A stretch of DNA of 64,000 bases from Serinus canaria (GCF_022539315.1 NC_066338.1:1550001-1614000), one strand, 5' to 3'; counted from the stretch's first letter, positions 13,568 to 25,660 are shown. Numbers and translations are program-made. Notes: generated by a model not told the origin, from the letters alone.

Positions 13568-13899
13568 ATGCATGATATACTTTGCTGAGCATCTTCATAC
13601 AGTAGAACCAATCTATCCCTTACTCTTATCTATAGCCTATCATAACGACTCTAATTACCATAGTCATGTTACTATTCTCCACTCACGAAAAGTCAGTACA
13701 TTACAGTTGAAGCTGAAAGTTGTTTTTCAGTTTTCTTGGCAGTGGAACATTCGGAGACCTTTTTTCTGCTTGCCACATTTGCTGACTTGTTTGCCTGTGC
13801 TATCTTCCAGCTTGGTGAAATCCTCTTCTTCTTTGGGGTGGGTTTATCCTTTGCTCTAAGTCATAAAAGCCCCTTCTAACTAACATACCTTTTGCCTCC

Positions 13900-14820
13900 T
13901 TGGTTATCCAGTAAGACTGGCTCAGCAATTCTTTCCTTCTAGATGAAAACTTGCTTCCAACTCTATTCTTTCTTCAGACTCCACATTCAAAAATCTTTCT
14001 GCCAAGCATACATATCTGTGAGACTTTCTTGTCAAACTTTCGTCTTTCCCAACACCTCTAAAGAAAGGTTTCCTGATGGTTTGGATCAGAAGATCCAGTA
14101 TTGCCATCCTGAGATTTTTCTTTCAAAGCCTATAAGCTGTGATCAAGGTTTTGGCTATGTTCTTTGTTGTGCCTTGCATATATTTTGGCTAGAAAGCCAG
14201 TGGAGATGATGTCCTTGCTGCAGAAGCCATGGGAAATACGGCGGAGTGTCTGGCTGATGTACCGGGGCTGTAGACTATCCACCACTCCCCCAGGGAGGCG
14301 AGGATCCCTAAAGGAAGAGAATATTGGCTATGCCCTGGAAGTTTGACAGAGAGAAAGCTCCTCACAGCTCAAATGATTTGTCTCCTGGAGTTCTGAGGAA
14401 TATGTTGGCAAGAAGAAGGTTGCTGTCTTTTCCAAAAATCTTCTGTGCATTCAAGAGGATCATTGCACTTCTTGTTGGAGAATGAAAAAATATTAGTAGT
14501 AATTAGTCCTTTTTCTCTATCTGTCCATCACTGATTGAATTTGAATAGGGTATTTTTAATTTCTTGATTTATTTGAATAATTCACCACAAGGTCTTCCAG
14601 TATCCCAAATTCTGCTTCACTTCTTTCTTTTGTAGGCCAGTCTGGTTCATCTTCTCTCTGCTGTATTATTGCAGACCATATCTGAATGTTTTTTTCTTTT
14701 TCATTTTGAACATTAGGTCCAAACTTCATGAACAGAACACTTTATTTATCATTATTTTACCAGTTTGCGAAGAAATCTAGAATTTTGAAGAGAAGTGATT
14801 CGACTCCACTTGAGGTTTTC
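13900..14820 (-). pseudogene. Possible decayed coding fragment, minus strand (left arm)
   Basis: Read on the minus strand, several short stretches look protein-like. One is a ~57-codon frame ending at a TAA at 14,556-14,558, rich in Lys, Glu, Gln and Trp. Another is a 61-codon frame at 13,922-14,107. They lie in different frames and are separated by stops, so nothing intact is present. The same frames are open in the right arm with a few amino-acid changes. I do not recognise the protein. It may be a processed or fragmented copy of a cellular gene, or simply chance open frames preserved because the two arms are similar. Confidence 0.25.
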
Positions 14821-15308
14821 AATGGAAGAGAAGAATGATGATGTCCTACATTCACAGCACTGCCCACAATAATACTGCAGCTAGTTTCCAGCAACTAGCA
14901 GGAAAGGTTCAGGTTCTGGAAGCAAGCAGCCATGATCGTATAGAAGTCTAAAAAGAGTCCGTTTGGCCGCTTTTCCTGAAAAATAGCTTATATGTCCCAA
15001 CATTGTGCTGAATCTTGTTCTACAGACGCTTCTTTTGAGGTCTGAACTCTTTGCTGGACTTCTGTATATAAGAATATAGGATATAGAATATAGGATATAC
15101 AAGATACAGCAAACCTATGTTTCATGATATGCTGTAAGAATTTGGTTCTAATCTAGAAGAGCAAGAAAAGGTTGCCATAATAATAGAAGCTAAAGACTCT
15201 GCTAAGAAAGCAGGAAATAACCTGCTTATTTTATACAGATGGGAACAGAGACTTAGTTGTTTGAATGGGTTCTTTTTTACTTCTAAATAGAATTTTAGAA
15301 GTGGTGGG

Positions 15309-16572
15309 GTTGTCCAAGAACTTTTTCCCTTCCTATGTTAAAGTAAGTTTAAACGTCTGGAAAGTGGTCATTTCTTGTCCTGGCTCAGTTTGAGAGCTGT
15401 GCACTCAATCCCGGTGCTTTGCGCCTTCGTTTAACGCGTCTCAGCATCTGCCGAGATCTCCGTTGCCCGGAGGCGAAGAAGCGGCTTGTTCGCGCACAGG
15501 GCATTGTGCCGGTCGCTGTGCCCGCCAGAGGCGGCTTCTGCCGATAGACGCCGGGAACAAGCACCTTCCTTCGGCGAGTTGCCGTAACCCGTCTTCTGCG
15601 GCTCTTGCCGCCTACATCTTGGCGAAAAAGCTCTACCAGGCTTTCTCTCAAGAAAAATCTGTGCCAGAGAAGGAAGAATCCCTCGACGTTTTTCATAAAG
15701 CTAGTCGAGTTCTTTCTAGCTCCGACACGAAAATAAAAAGGAGGATTCCCCACGGAATGCTTCAAATAGCTTAGAAAGGTGCAAAGAAAAGTTGTCCGAG
15801 AACTTTTTCCCTTCGTCTGTTAAACGAAGCTTAAACGTCTGGAAAGTGATTTGTTCTTGTCCTGGCTCAGTTTGAGAGCTGTGCACTCAATCCCGGTGCT
15901 TTGCGCCTTCATTTAAAGCGTCTCAGCATCTGCTGAGCTCTCCGTCGCCCTGAGGCAAAAAAGAGGCTTGTTCGCGCACAAGGAATTGTGCCGGTCGCTG
16001 TGCGCTCCGGACCGCGACTTCTGCCGATAGACGCCGGGAACCGGCACCCTGCGTCGGCCAGTTGCGGTAATCCGTCTTCTGCGGCTCTTGTGCCTACATC
16101 TTAGCGAAAAAGCTTTTCCAGGCTTTCTCTCAAGAAAAAACTGTGCCAGAGAAGGAAGAATCCCTCGACGTTTTTCATAAAGCTAGTCGAGTTCTTTCTA
16201 GCTCCGACACGAAAATAAAAAGGAGGATTCCCCATAGCGTGCTTCAATTAGCTTAGAAAGGTGCAAAGAAAAGTTGTCCGAGAACTTTTTCCCTTCGTCT
16301 GTTAAACGAAGCTGAAACGTCTGGAAAGTGATTAGTTCTTGTCCTGGCTCAGTTTGAGAGCTGTGCACTCAATCCCGGTGCTTTGCGCTTTCGTTTAATG
16401 TGTCTCAGCATCTGCCGAGCTCTCCGTCGCCCGGAGGCAAAAAAGAGGCTTGTTTGCGCACAAGGAATTGTGCGGGTCGCTGTGCGCTCCGGACCGCGGC
16501 TTCTGCCGATAGACGCCGGGAACCGGCACCCTGCGTCGGCCAGTTGCGGTAACCCGTCTTCTGCAGCTCTTG
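15309..16572 (+). repeat. 482-bp CpG-rich tandem repeat, 2.6 units (left arm)
   Basis: The block beginning GTTGTCC(A/G)AGAACTTTTTCCC starts at 15,309, 15,791 and 16,273, giving a 482-bp period. The third unit is cut at 16,572, where satellite begins. Units are rich in CpG (for example CCGGACCGCG, GATAGACGCCGGG), unlike the AT-rich DNA upstream and the CpG-poor satellite. Each unit carries a partly preserved frame of about 110-118 codons on this strand without a consistent ATG. In the second unit a 1-bp shortening near 16,092 breaks it. I do not recognise the family. Confidence 0.85.
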
Positions 16573-19500
16573 CATTGCGCAGGACGCCTCCCAGAGGCGT
16601 CCTAGCACCGGTGCCAACTTGGGTTGGTTTGAGACTGCCAAGTACCTCCTGCAATCTGAAACCTCGAACCAAGGTTGGTGAACTATGTTTCCAATGAAAA
16701 GGGGCAGCAATGGTTGTTCCAGTGCCTGTGGCTCGGACCAGCCTACTCTCTCCTAAAATTCTGCATTGAGCTGGATGCCTCCCAGGACCAAGGTGGCAAC
16801 CGTGCCAACTTGGGCTGGTTTGAGAGTTCCAAGTACCTCTTTGAAACTCATTTTTAGAACCAGAGTTGGTGAGTCTTCATACCAGGGAAAAGGGGCAGCG
16901 TTGGTGTTCCAGGGCTTGTGGCTCAGAGCAGCCTTCTGGCTCCTAAAATTCCGCATAGCGCAGGATGCCTCCCTGGACCAAGCTGGCACCAGTGCCAAAT
17001 CTGGCAGGATTGAGAGTGCCAAGTACCTCCTGGAAACTGACACCATGAACCAGGGCTGGTGAGTCTTGTTTCCAGGGAAAACGGGCAGCGTTGCGTTGGT
17101 GTTCCAGGGCTTGTGGCTCGAAGCAGCCTTCTGGCTCCTAAAATTCCGCATTGTGCAGGATGCCTCCCAGAACCCAAGCTGGCACAAGTGCCAACTTGGG
17201 CTGGATTGAGTGTTCCAAGTACCTCCTGCAATCTGAAACCTAGAACCAGGGTTGGTGAGCTAGGTTTCCAGGGAAAATGGGCAGCGTTGTTGTTTCCAGG
17301 GCCTGTGGCTCGGAGCAGCCTATCTGGCTCCTAAAATTCCGCATTGCGCAGGATGCCTCCCAGGACCAAGCTGGCACCAGTGCCAACTCGGGCTGGTTTG
17401 AGAGTGCCAAGTACCTCCTGCAAACTGACACCTAGAACCAGGGTTGGTGAGTCTTGTTTCCAGGGAAAAGGGCAGCGTTGTTGGTGTTCCAGGGCTTGTG
17501 GCTCAGAGCAGCCTTTTGGCTCCTAAAATTCCGCATTGTGCAGGATGTCTCCCAGGACCAAGCTGGCAGCAGTGCCAACTTGGGCTGGTTTGAGAGTGCC
17601 AAGTACCTCCTGCAAACTGACACCTAGAACCAGGGTTGGTGAGTCTTGTTTCTCCAGGAAAACGGGCGTTGTTGGTGTTCCAGGGCCTGTGGCTCAGAGC
17701 AGCCTTCTGGCTCCTAAAATTCTGCAGTGCGCAGAATGCCTCCCAGGACCAAGCTGGCACCAGTGCCAACTTGGGCTGGTTTGAGAGTGCCAAGTACCTC
17801 CTCCAATCTGAAACCTAGAACCAGGTTTGGTGAGCATGTTTCCAGGGAAAAGGGGCAGCGTTTCTTGTTCCAGGGCCTGTTGCTCAGAGCAGCCTACTCT
17901 CTCCTAAAATTCCACATTGCGGAGGATGCCTCCCAGGACCAAGCTGGCACCAGTGCCAACTTGGGCTGGTTTGAGAGTGCCAAGTACCTCCTGCAAACTG
18001 ACACCATGAACCAGGGTTGGTGAGTCTTGTTTCCTGGGAAAACGGGCAGCATTGTTGTTCCAGGGCCTGTGGCTCGGAGCAGCCTTCTGGCTCCTAAAAT
18101 TCCGCATTGCGCAGGATGCCTCCCAGGACCAAGCTGGCACCAGTGCCAACTTGGGCTGGTTTGAGAGTGCCAAGCACCTCCTGCAAACTGACCTCAAGAC
18201 CCAGGGTTGGTGAGTCTTGTTTCTCCAGGGAAAGGGGCAGCGTTGGTTGTTCAGGGCCTGTGGCTCAGAGCAGCCTTCTGGCTCCTAAAATTCAGCATTG
18301 TGTAGGATGCCTCCCAGGACGAAGCTGGCAGCAGTGCCAACTTGGGCTTGATTGAGAGTGCCAAGTACCTCCGGCAAACTGACTCCTAGAACTAGGGTTG
18401 GTGTGTTTTACAAACCTGGGAAATGGGGCAAAGTTTTTGTTCCAGGGCTATGGCTCAGAGCAGACTTCTGGCTTCTAAAATTCTGCATTGTGCAGGATGC
18501 CTCCCAGGATCATGCTGCCCCCATTTCCAAATTATGGTGGTTTGAGAGCGCCAAGTACCTCCTGAAAACTGACACCTAGAACCAGGCTTGTTGCGTCTTG
18601 TTTCTTCAGGAAAACGGGCGTTGTTATGTTCCAGGTCCTGGGGCTCGGAGCAGCCTTCTGGCTCCTAAAATTCTGCACTGTGCAGGATGCCTCCCAGGAC
18701 CATGCTGGCACCAGTGCCAACTCTTGTTGGATTGAGAGTGCCAAGTACCTCCTGAAAACTGACTCCAAGAACCAGGGTTGGTGAGTCTTTTCTCCAGGAA
18801 AAAGATGCAGCGTTGCGTTGGTGTTCCAGGGCTTGTGGCTCAGAGCAGCCTTCTGGCTCCTAAAATTCCGCATTGTGCAGGATGCCTCCAAGGACCAAGC
18901 TGGCACCAGTGCCAACTTGGGCTGGTTTGAGAGCGCCAAGTACCTCCTGAAAACTGACACCTAGAACCAGGGTTGGTATGTCTTCTTTCTTCCAGGAAAA
19001 TGGGCGTTGTTTCTGTTCCAGGGCCTGTGGCTCGGAGCAGCCTTCTGGCTCCTAAAATTCTGCACTGCGCAGGAGGCCTCCCAGACGCAAGCTGGCACAA
19101 GTGCCAAGTCAGGCTGGTTTGAGAGTGCCAAGTACCTTCTGCAATCTGAAACCTAGAACCAGGGTTGGTGAGCTATGTTTCCAGGGAAAAGGGGCAGCGT
19201 TTGTGTTCCAGGGCCTGTGGCTCAGAGCAGCCTTCTGGCTCCTAAAATTCCGCATTGCGCAGGATGCCTCCCAGACCAAGCTGGCACCAGTGCCAACTTG
19301 GGCTGGTTTGAGAGTGCCAAGTACCTCCTGCAAACTGACTCCTAGAACTAGGGTTGGTGAGTCTTGTTTCCAGGGAAAAGGGGCAGTTGTTGTGTTCCAG
19401 GGCTTGTGGCTCAGAGCAGCCTTCTGGCTCCTAAAATTCTGCATTGTGCAGGATGCCTCCCAGGACCAAGCTGGCACCATTGCCAAGTCAGGCTGGTTTG

Positions 19501-20622
19501 AGATTGCCAAGTACCTCCTGCAATCTGACACCATGAACCAGGGTTAGTGAGTCTTGTTTCCTGGGAAAAGGGCAGCGTTGGTGTTCCAGGGCCTGTGGCT
19601 CGGAGCAGCCTTCTGGCTCCTAAAATTCCGCATTGCGCAGGATGCCTCCCAGGACCAAGCTGGCACCAGTGCCAACTTGGGCTGGTTTGAGAGTGCCAAG
19701 TACCTCCTGCAATCTGACACCATGAACCAGGGTTAGTGAGTCTTGATTCCAGGGATAAGGGGCAGCGTTGTTGTTCCAGGGCCTGTGGCTCGGAGCAGCC
19801 TTCTGGCTCCTAAAATTCCGCATTGCGCAGGATGCCTCCCAGGACCAAGCTGGCACCAGTGCCAACTTGGGCTGGTTTGAGAGTGCCAAGTACCTCCTGC
19901 AAACTGACTCCTAGAACTAGGGTTGGTGAGTTTTTCAAACCTGGGAAATGGGGCAAAGTTTTTGTTCCAGGGCTTGTGGCTCAGAGCAGCCTTCTGGCTC
20001 CTAAAATTCCGCATTGCGCAGGATGCCTCCCAGGACCAAGCTGGCACCAGTGCCAACTTGGGCTGGTTTGAGAGTGCCAAGTACCTCCTGCAAACTGACA
20101 CCATGAACCAGGGTTGGTGAGTCTTGTTTCCAGGGAAAAGGGGCAGCGTTGGTGTTCCAGGGCCTGTGGCTCGGAGCAGCCTTCTGGCTCCTAAAATTCC
20201 GCATTGGTCAGGATGGCTCCCAGACCCAAGCTGGCAGCAGTGCCACCTTTGGTTGGTTTGAGAGTGCCAAGTACCTGCTGCAATCTGAAACCTAGAACCA
20301 GCGTTGATGAGTTATGTTTCCAGGGAAAAGGGGCAGTGTTGGTTGTTCCAGGGCCTGTGGCTCTAAGAAGCCTACTCTCTCCTAAAATTCCGCATTGCGC
20401 AAGATGCCTCCCAGACGCAAGCTGGCAGCAGTGCCAACTTGGGCTGGTTTGAGAGTGCCAAGTACCTCCTGCAATCTAAAAGCTAGACCAAGTTTTGGTG
20501 AGCTAGGTTTCCAGGGAAAAGGGGCAGCGTAATTTGTTCCAGGGCCTGTGGCTCGGAGCAGCCTACTCTCTCCTAAAATTCCGCATTGCGCAGGATGCCT
20601 CCCAGACCAAGCTGGCACCAGT
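16573..20622 (+). repeat. Satellite array 2, + orientation
   Basis: About 21 monomers of the same 190-bp satellite as 1-11,483, in the same orientation. It runs from the 482-bp-repeat junction to a gap. The first two monomers after the junction and those at 18,350-18,960 and 20,200-20,620 are the most divergent. Both the GGGGCAGCGTTG and the AAATGGGGCAAAGTTTTTG variants occur. Confidence 0.96.
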
Positions 20623-21122
20623 NNNNNNNNNNNNNNNNNNNNNNNNNNNNNNNNNNNNNNNNNNNNNNNNNNNNNNNNNNNNNNNNNNNNNNNNNNNNNN
20701 NNNNNNNNNNNNNNNNNNNNNNNNNNNNNNNNNNNNNNNNNNNNNNNNNNNNNNNNNNNNNNNNNNNNNNNNNNNNNNNNNNNNNNNNNNNNNNNNNNNN
20801 NNNNNNNNNNNNNNNNNNNNNNNNNNNNNNNNNNNNNNNNNNNNNNNNNNNNNNNNNNNNNNNNNNNNNNNNNNNNNNNNNNNNNNNNNNNNNNNNNNNN
20901 NNNNNNNNNNNNNNNNNNNNNNNNNNNNNNNNNNNNNNNNNNNNNNNNNNNNNNNNNNNNNNNNNNNNNNNNNNNNNNNNNNNNNNNNNNNNNNNNNNNN
21001 NNNNNNNNNNNNNNNNNNNNNNNNNNNNNNNNNNNNNNNNNNNNNNNNNNNNNNNNNNNNNNNNNNNNNNNNNNNNNNNNNNNNNNNNNNNNNNNNNNNN
21101 NNNNNNNNNNNNNNNNNNNNNN
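20623..21122. other. Assembly gap (500 N)
   Basis: Exactly 500 N. All three gaps in the window have this length, so it is a placeholder and the true size is unknown. The satellite changes orientation across this gap. Confidence 0.99.
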
Positions 21123-21339
21123 TTGGTCCTGGAAGGCATCTTGCGCAATGCGGAATTTTAAGAGGCAGACGGCTTCTCCGAGACACACACCCTGGAGTAC
21201 CAACGCTCCCCATTTCCCTGGAATCAAGACTCACCAACTCCGGTTCTTAAAATGAGTTTGCAGGAGGTACTTTGCACTCTCCAACCAGCCCAAGTTTGCA
21301 CGGGTGCCAGCTTGCCTCTGAGAGGCGTCCTGCGCAATG
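21123..21339 (-). repeat. Satellite, - orientation, between gap and right arm
   Basis: Just over one monomer of the 190-bp satellite in reverse orientation, ending GCGCAATG at the 482-bp-repeat junction. It carries the AAAATGAGTTTGCAGGAGG variant. It is clearly diverged from the monomer at the mirror position, 16,573 onward. Confidence 0.93.
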
Positions 21340-22605
21340 GAAGAGCCGCAGAAGATGGGTTACCACAACTGGCCGAAGGAAGGTGCCGGTTCCCGGCGTC
21401 TTTCGGCAGAAGCTGCGGTCCGGAGCGCACAGCGACCGGCACAATGCCTTGTGCGCCAAAAAGCCGCTTCTTCGCCTCCCGGCGACGGAGAGATCGGCTA
21501 ATCCTGAGACGCTTTAAACGAAAGCGCAAAGCACCGGGATTGAGTGCACCGCTCTCAAACTGAGCCAGGGCCAGAACTAATCACTTTCCAGACATTTTAG
21601 CTTCCTTTAACAGACGAAGGGGAAAAGTTTTCGGACAACTTTTCTTTGCACCTTTCTAAGGTATTTGAAGCACTCTGTGGGGAATCTTACTTTTTCTTTT
21701 CGCCTTGGAGCTGATAGGAATTGGACTAGCTTTATGAAAAATATCCCGGGATTCTTCCTGTGCTAGCACAGTTTTTTCTTGAGAGAAAGCCTGGAAAAGC
21801 TTTTTCGCTAAGATGTAGGCGCCAAGAGTTGCAGAAGACGGGTTACCGCAACTCGCCGAAGGTAGGTGCCGGTTCCCAGCGTCTTTCGGCAGAAGCCGCC
21901 GTCCGGAGCGCACCGGGACCGGCACAATGCTCTGTGCTCGAAAAAGCCGCTTCTTCGCCTCCCGACGACGGAGAGGTCGGCTAATGCTGAGACGCGTTAA
22001 AGGAAAGCGCAAAGCACCGGGATTGAGTGCACAGCTCTCAAACTGAGCCAGGACCAGAACTAATCACTTTCCAGATGTTTAAGCTTCCTCTAACAGACGA
22101 AGTGAAAAATTTCTCGGACAAGTTTTCTTTGCACATTTCTAAGATATTTGAAGCACTCCCTGGGGAATCATACTTTTTCTTTTCGTCTCGGAGCTAGTAA
22201 GAACTCGACTAGCTTTATGAAAAATGTCCGGGGATTCTTATTATGCTTGCACAGTTTTTTCTTGAGAGAAAGCCTGGAAAACCTTTTTAGCTAACATGTA
22301 GGTGTCAAGAGCCGCAGAAGACGGGTTACCGCAACTCGCCGAAGGTAGGTGCCGTTTCCCGGCGTCTTTCGGCAGAAGCCGCCGTCCGGAGCGCACCGTG
22401 ACCGGCACAATGCTCTGTGCGCGAACAAGCCGCTTCTTCGCCTCCGGACGACGGAGAGCTCGGCAGATGCTGAGACGCGTTAAAGGAAAGCGCAAAGCAA
22501 CGGGATTGAGTGCACAGCTCTCAAAATGAGCCAGGAAGAGAACTAATCACTTTCCAGATGTTTAAACTTACTTTAACATAGGAAGGGAAAAAGTTCTTGG
22601 ACAAC
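21340..22605 (-). repeat. 482-bp CpG-rich tandem repeat, 2.6 units (right arm)
   Basis: The unit boundary (reverse complement of GTTGTCC) lies near 21,639, 22,122 and 22,605, giving a period of about 483 bp. The innermost unit is truncated at 21,340 against satellite. On the minus strand the middle unit keeps a ~118-codon open frame (21,656-22,012). The outer one (22,241-22,495) is closed by a stop in the AATAAGAATCC stretch. No ATG starts these frames. CpG density is high, as in the left arm. Confidence 0.85.
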
Positions 22606-23164
22606 CCCACCACTTCTAAAATTCTATTTAGAAGTAAAAAAGAACCCATTCAAACAACTAAGTCTCTGTTCCCATCTGTATAAAATAAGCAGTTCATTTC
22701 CTGCTTTCTTAGCAGATTCTTTAGCTTCTATTATTATGGCAACCTTTTCTTGCTCTTCTAGATTAGAACCAAATTCTTACAGCATATGATGAAACATAGG
22801 TTTGCTGTATCTTATATATCCTATATTCTATATCTTATATTCTTATATACAGAAGTCCAGCAAGGAATTCAGACCTCAAAAGAAGCGTCTGTAGAACAAG
22901 ATTCAGCACAACGTTGGGACATATAAGCTATTTTTCAGGAAAAGCGGCCAAACGGAAACTTTTTAGACTTCTATACGATCATGGCTGCTTGCTTCCAGAA
23001 CCTGACCTAAGTTGCTGGAAACTAGCTGCAGTATTATTGTGGGCAGTGCTGTGAATGTAGGACATCGTCATTCTTCTCTTCCATTGAAAACCTCAAGTGG
23101 AGTCGCATCACTTCTCTTCAAAATTCTGGATTTCTTCGCAAACTGGTAAAATAATGATAAATAA

Positions 23165-24100
23165 AGTGTTCTGTTCATGAAGTTTGAACCTAATGTTCAA
23201 AACGAAAAAGAAAAAAACATTCAGATATGGTCTGCAATAATACAGCAGAGAGAAGATGAACCAGACTGGCCTACAAAAGAAAGAAGTGAAGCAGAATTTG
23301 GGATATTGGAATACCTTGTGATGAATTATTCAAATAAATCAAGAAATTAAAAATAACCTATTCAAATTCAATCAGTGATGGACAGATAGAGAAAAAGGAC
23401 TAATTACTACTAATATTTCTTTCATTCTCCAACAAGAAGTGCAATGATCCTCTTGAATGCACAGAAGATTTTTGGAAAAGACAGCAGCCTTCTTCTTGCC
23501 AACATATTCCTCAGAACTCCAGGAGACAAATCATTTGAGCTATGAGGAGCTTTCTCTCTGTCAAACTTCCAGAGCATAGCCAATATTCTCTTCCTTTAGG
23601 GATCCTCGCCTCCCTGGGGGAGTGGTGGATAGTCTACAGCCCCGGTACATCAGCCAGACACTCCGCCTTATTTCCCATGGCTTCTGCAGCAAGGACATCA
23701 TCTCCACTGGCTTTCTAGCCAAAATATATGCAAGGCACAACAAAGAACATAGCCAAAACCTTGAGCACAGCTTATGGGCTTTGAAAGAAAAATCTCAGGA
23801 TGGCAATACTGGATCTTCTGATCCAAACCATCAGGAAACCTTTCTTTAGAGGTGTTGGGAAAGACGAAAGTTTGACAAGAAAGTCTCACAGATATGTATG
23901 CTTGGCAGAAAGATTTTTGAATGTGGAGTCTGAAGAAAGAATAGAGTTGGAAGCAAGTTTTCATCTAGAAGGAAAGAATTGCTGAGCCAGTCTTACTGGA
24001 TAACCAAGGAGGCAAAAGGTATGTTAGTTAGAAGGGGCTTTTATGACTTAGAGCAAAGGATAAACCCACCCCAAAGAAGAAGATGATTTCACCAAGCTGG
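23165..24100 (+). pseudogene. Possible decayed coding fragment (right arm)
   Basis: Counterpart of the left-arm minus-strand fragment. A ~57-codon frame ends at TAA 23,348-23,350. It is followed by protein-like stretches in other frames, including 23,622-23,849 and 23,800-23,985, separated by stops. No splice signals or single long frame could be supported. The product is not recognised. The call rests only on amino-acid composition and on the frames being shared between arms, which similarity of the arms alone could explain. Confidence 0.25.
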
Positions 24101-24340
24101 AAGATAGCACAGGCAAACAAGTCAGCAAATGTGGCAAGCAGAAAAAAGGTCTCCGAATGTTCCACTGCCAAGAAAACTGAAAAACAACTTTCAGCTTCAA
24201 CTGTAATGTACTGACTTTTAGTGAGTGGAGAATAGTAACATGACTATGGTAATTAGAGTAGTTATGATAGGCTATAGATAAGAGCTAAGGGATAGATTGG
24301 TTCTACTGTATGAAGATGCTCAGCAAAGTATATAATGCAT

Positions 24341-24492
24341 TGTAACCAAAACCAAAGGCTCTCCAGGCCTGCCTGCAGCTAGAGCTGACAGATGTAGGTA
24401 CAGGCTCTGTCACCCACCACCCTGGGCTGCTGCAATGTCTTGGATGGAATAAACTGCATTTTGGAGAGCCGCCTGGAGTCCCGCATCCCTCA
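24341..24492 (+). mobile_element. Short LTR-like fragment (right arm)
   Basis: Starts TGTAACC, has GGAATAAACTGC near 24,447 and ends CATCCCTCA. It is the mirror copy of 13,416-13,567. AATAAA close to a CA terminus suggests the R-U5 end of an LTR. No flanking duplication is evident. Confidence 0.35.
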
Positions 24493-25079
24493 ATTAGGCT
24501 CTTACATGAGGTGAAAAACTCTTCTGTCTATTGTACAAAAAAATAGCTATGTAATCTAGAGTTGCATGACCCAATATTTCTATTGAATAGGAACAATTTT
24601 TATCAATATTATGGATCCACTTCTTTTCAGTGTGTTTGGTAAAAAACGTCAAGTATCCTTTAAAAGGAATTATTGGATGCGTACTGAGTACTACGGATTA
24701 GTTAAGGTGTTGGTTTGGCATGGCTTGGTTTTTGGTGGGGAGGGAAGAAGTCAGCCACAGAAGTGATTTTTTGTGGAAAGCTCCTAGAAACTTCCTCCAT
24801 GCCTGGCAAAGTGAATCCCTGCTTGGCACTAAGAACAGACATGCTGCTAAGCCAATTCCAGAAGCTGGTAGTGCCTCGGTGATATATTTAAGAAGGAAAT
24901 CAAAACTGCAGCCAGTTGAATTTGAAGTTGGGAAACTTTTGGGTTGGCACCTCTCCTGGTTTGAAAGCAAAACCAGTGAGACACTCTGCTGCAGAGGGTG
25001 TTTATTATTGTAATGCAGTTCTCGTAGTCCCTTTTATAATCCTTCCTATTTTGTGCTGTTCTAGCATATGTTATTATTA

Positions 25080-25660
25080 ATGGATTGTTCCTTTCCCCCC
25101 TGCAGTGTTGGTTTTTCCCCATAGACCTGCCCTTTTGTTCCCTGTTCCTTCTCCCATTGAACATCAACCCCTCCCCAAGCCTGCCCCTTTCTCTAGAAAC
25201 TTCCCTATCGATTTTGTGCCCTTCGAAACCCCATTGGTTTGTTCAAGTTATTCTCCTCCCTTGTAGTCCCCCTACTGGTTTAAACATTGTGTTGCCCGCC
25301 TTGTGTTCCACCCCCACTTTCTCCCAGTTGCTTCAAGATTGTATCCTCCCCTGGGACCTCCCCCCTTTTAGAAGTTGATGTTTGGCTCGGTTCCCTGGGC
25401 AGGGCCTCCCGACCAGCGCCTGTTGGGTTTGGGGGCATTGCTTCCCCCGCCGGGACCTGGACCTTCATTCTGTGAGCCAGGTCTGGGCTCTCTATTCCTA
25501 CCATGGGGTGCAGGGCCCCCTGAAAACGGTGGCTGGTGGATCAGCCTGTTTGGGGTCTCAGTGGACCACTCTCTGCTACAGCTCTTTCAAAAGAAAAAAA
25601 AAAAAAACCCAAAAAGAAAAACAGACAAACAAACAAAAAAAAAAATTAATTAAAAAGGGT
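25080..25660 (+). other. Pyrimidine-rich block with A-rich tail (right arm)
   Basis: C/T-rich, GC-rich block with a CCCATTGG box, ending at an A-rich tract at 25,588-25,655 with AAAC repeats. It mirrors 12,240-12,850. It could be an LTR or a retroposed 3' end. Composition explains the short open frames. Confidence 0.35.

Larger units (their letters stand above)
11484..16572 (+). repeat. Left arm of a 5.1-kb inverted duplication
   Basis: This non-satellite segment interrupts the satellite and is matched in reverse complement at 21,340-26,423. The outer junction (satellite GCAAGCTGGCTCC, then TGTTACATGG) and the inner junction (CTGCAGCTCTT, then satellite GCATTGCGCAGG) both reappear in the right arm. 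The arms differ by scattered substitutions and small indels, judged by eye as over 90% identical overall, so they are two diverged genomic copies and not a fold-back artefact. Contents from the outer end are an LTR-like end, a T-rich tract with a purine-rich block, a short LTR-like fragment, a possible decayed coding fragment on the minus strand, AT-rich sequence, and 482-bp tandem repeats. Confidence 0.9.

Noticed and set aside
11484..16572. Whole 5.1-kb arm as a single complete retrovirus ending in the 283-bp LTR-like block
   Set aside because: No second matching LTR, primer site, polypurine tract or gag/pol/env signature is visible within the arm.
20382..21255. Open frames spanning the N gaps (also at 36,969-37,799 and 54,768-55,609)
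   Set aside because: Frames run through undefined bases and join unrelated satellite or LTR sequence. They carry no information.
15100..23000. Arms as an inverted-repeat assembly artefact from hairpin reads
   Set aside because: The arms differ by many substitutions and indels and carry different amounts of inner satellite (about 4 kb versus 0.2 kb), which a fold-back artefact would not produce.
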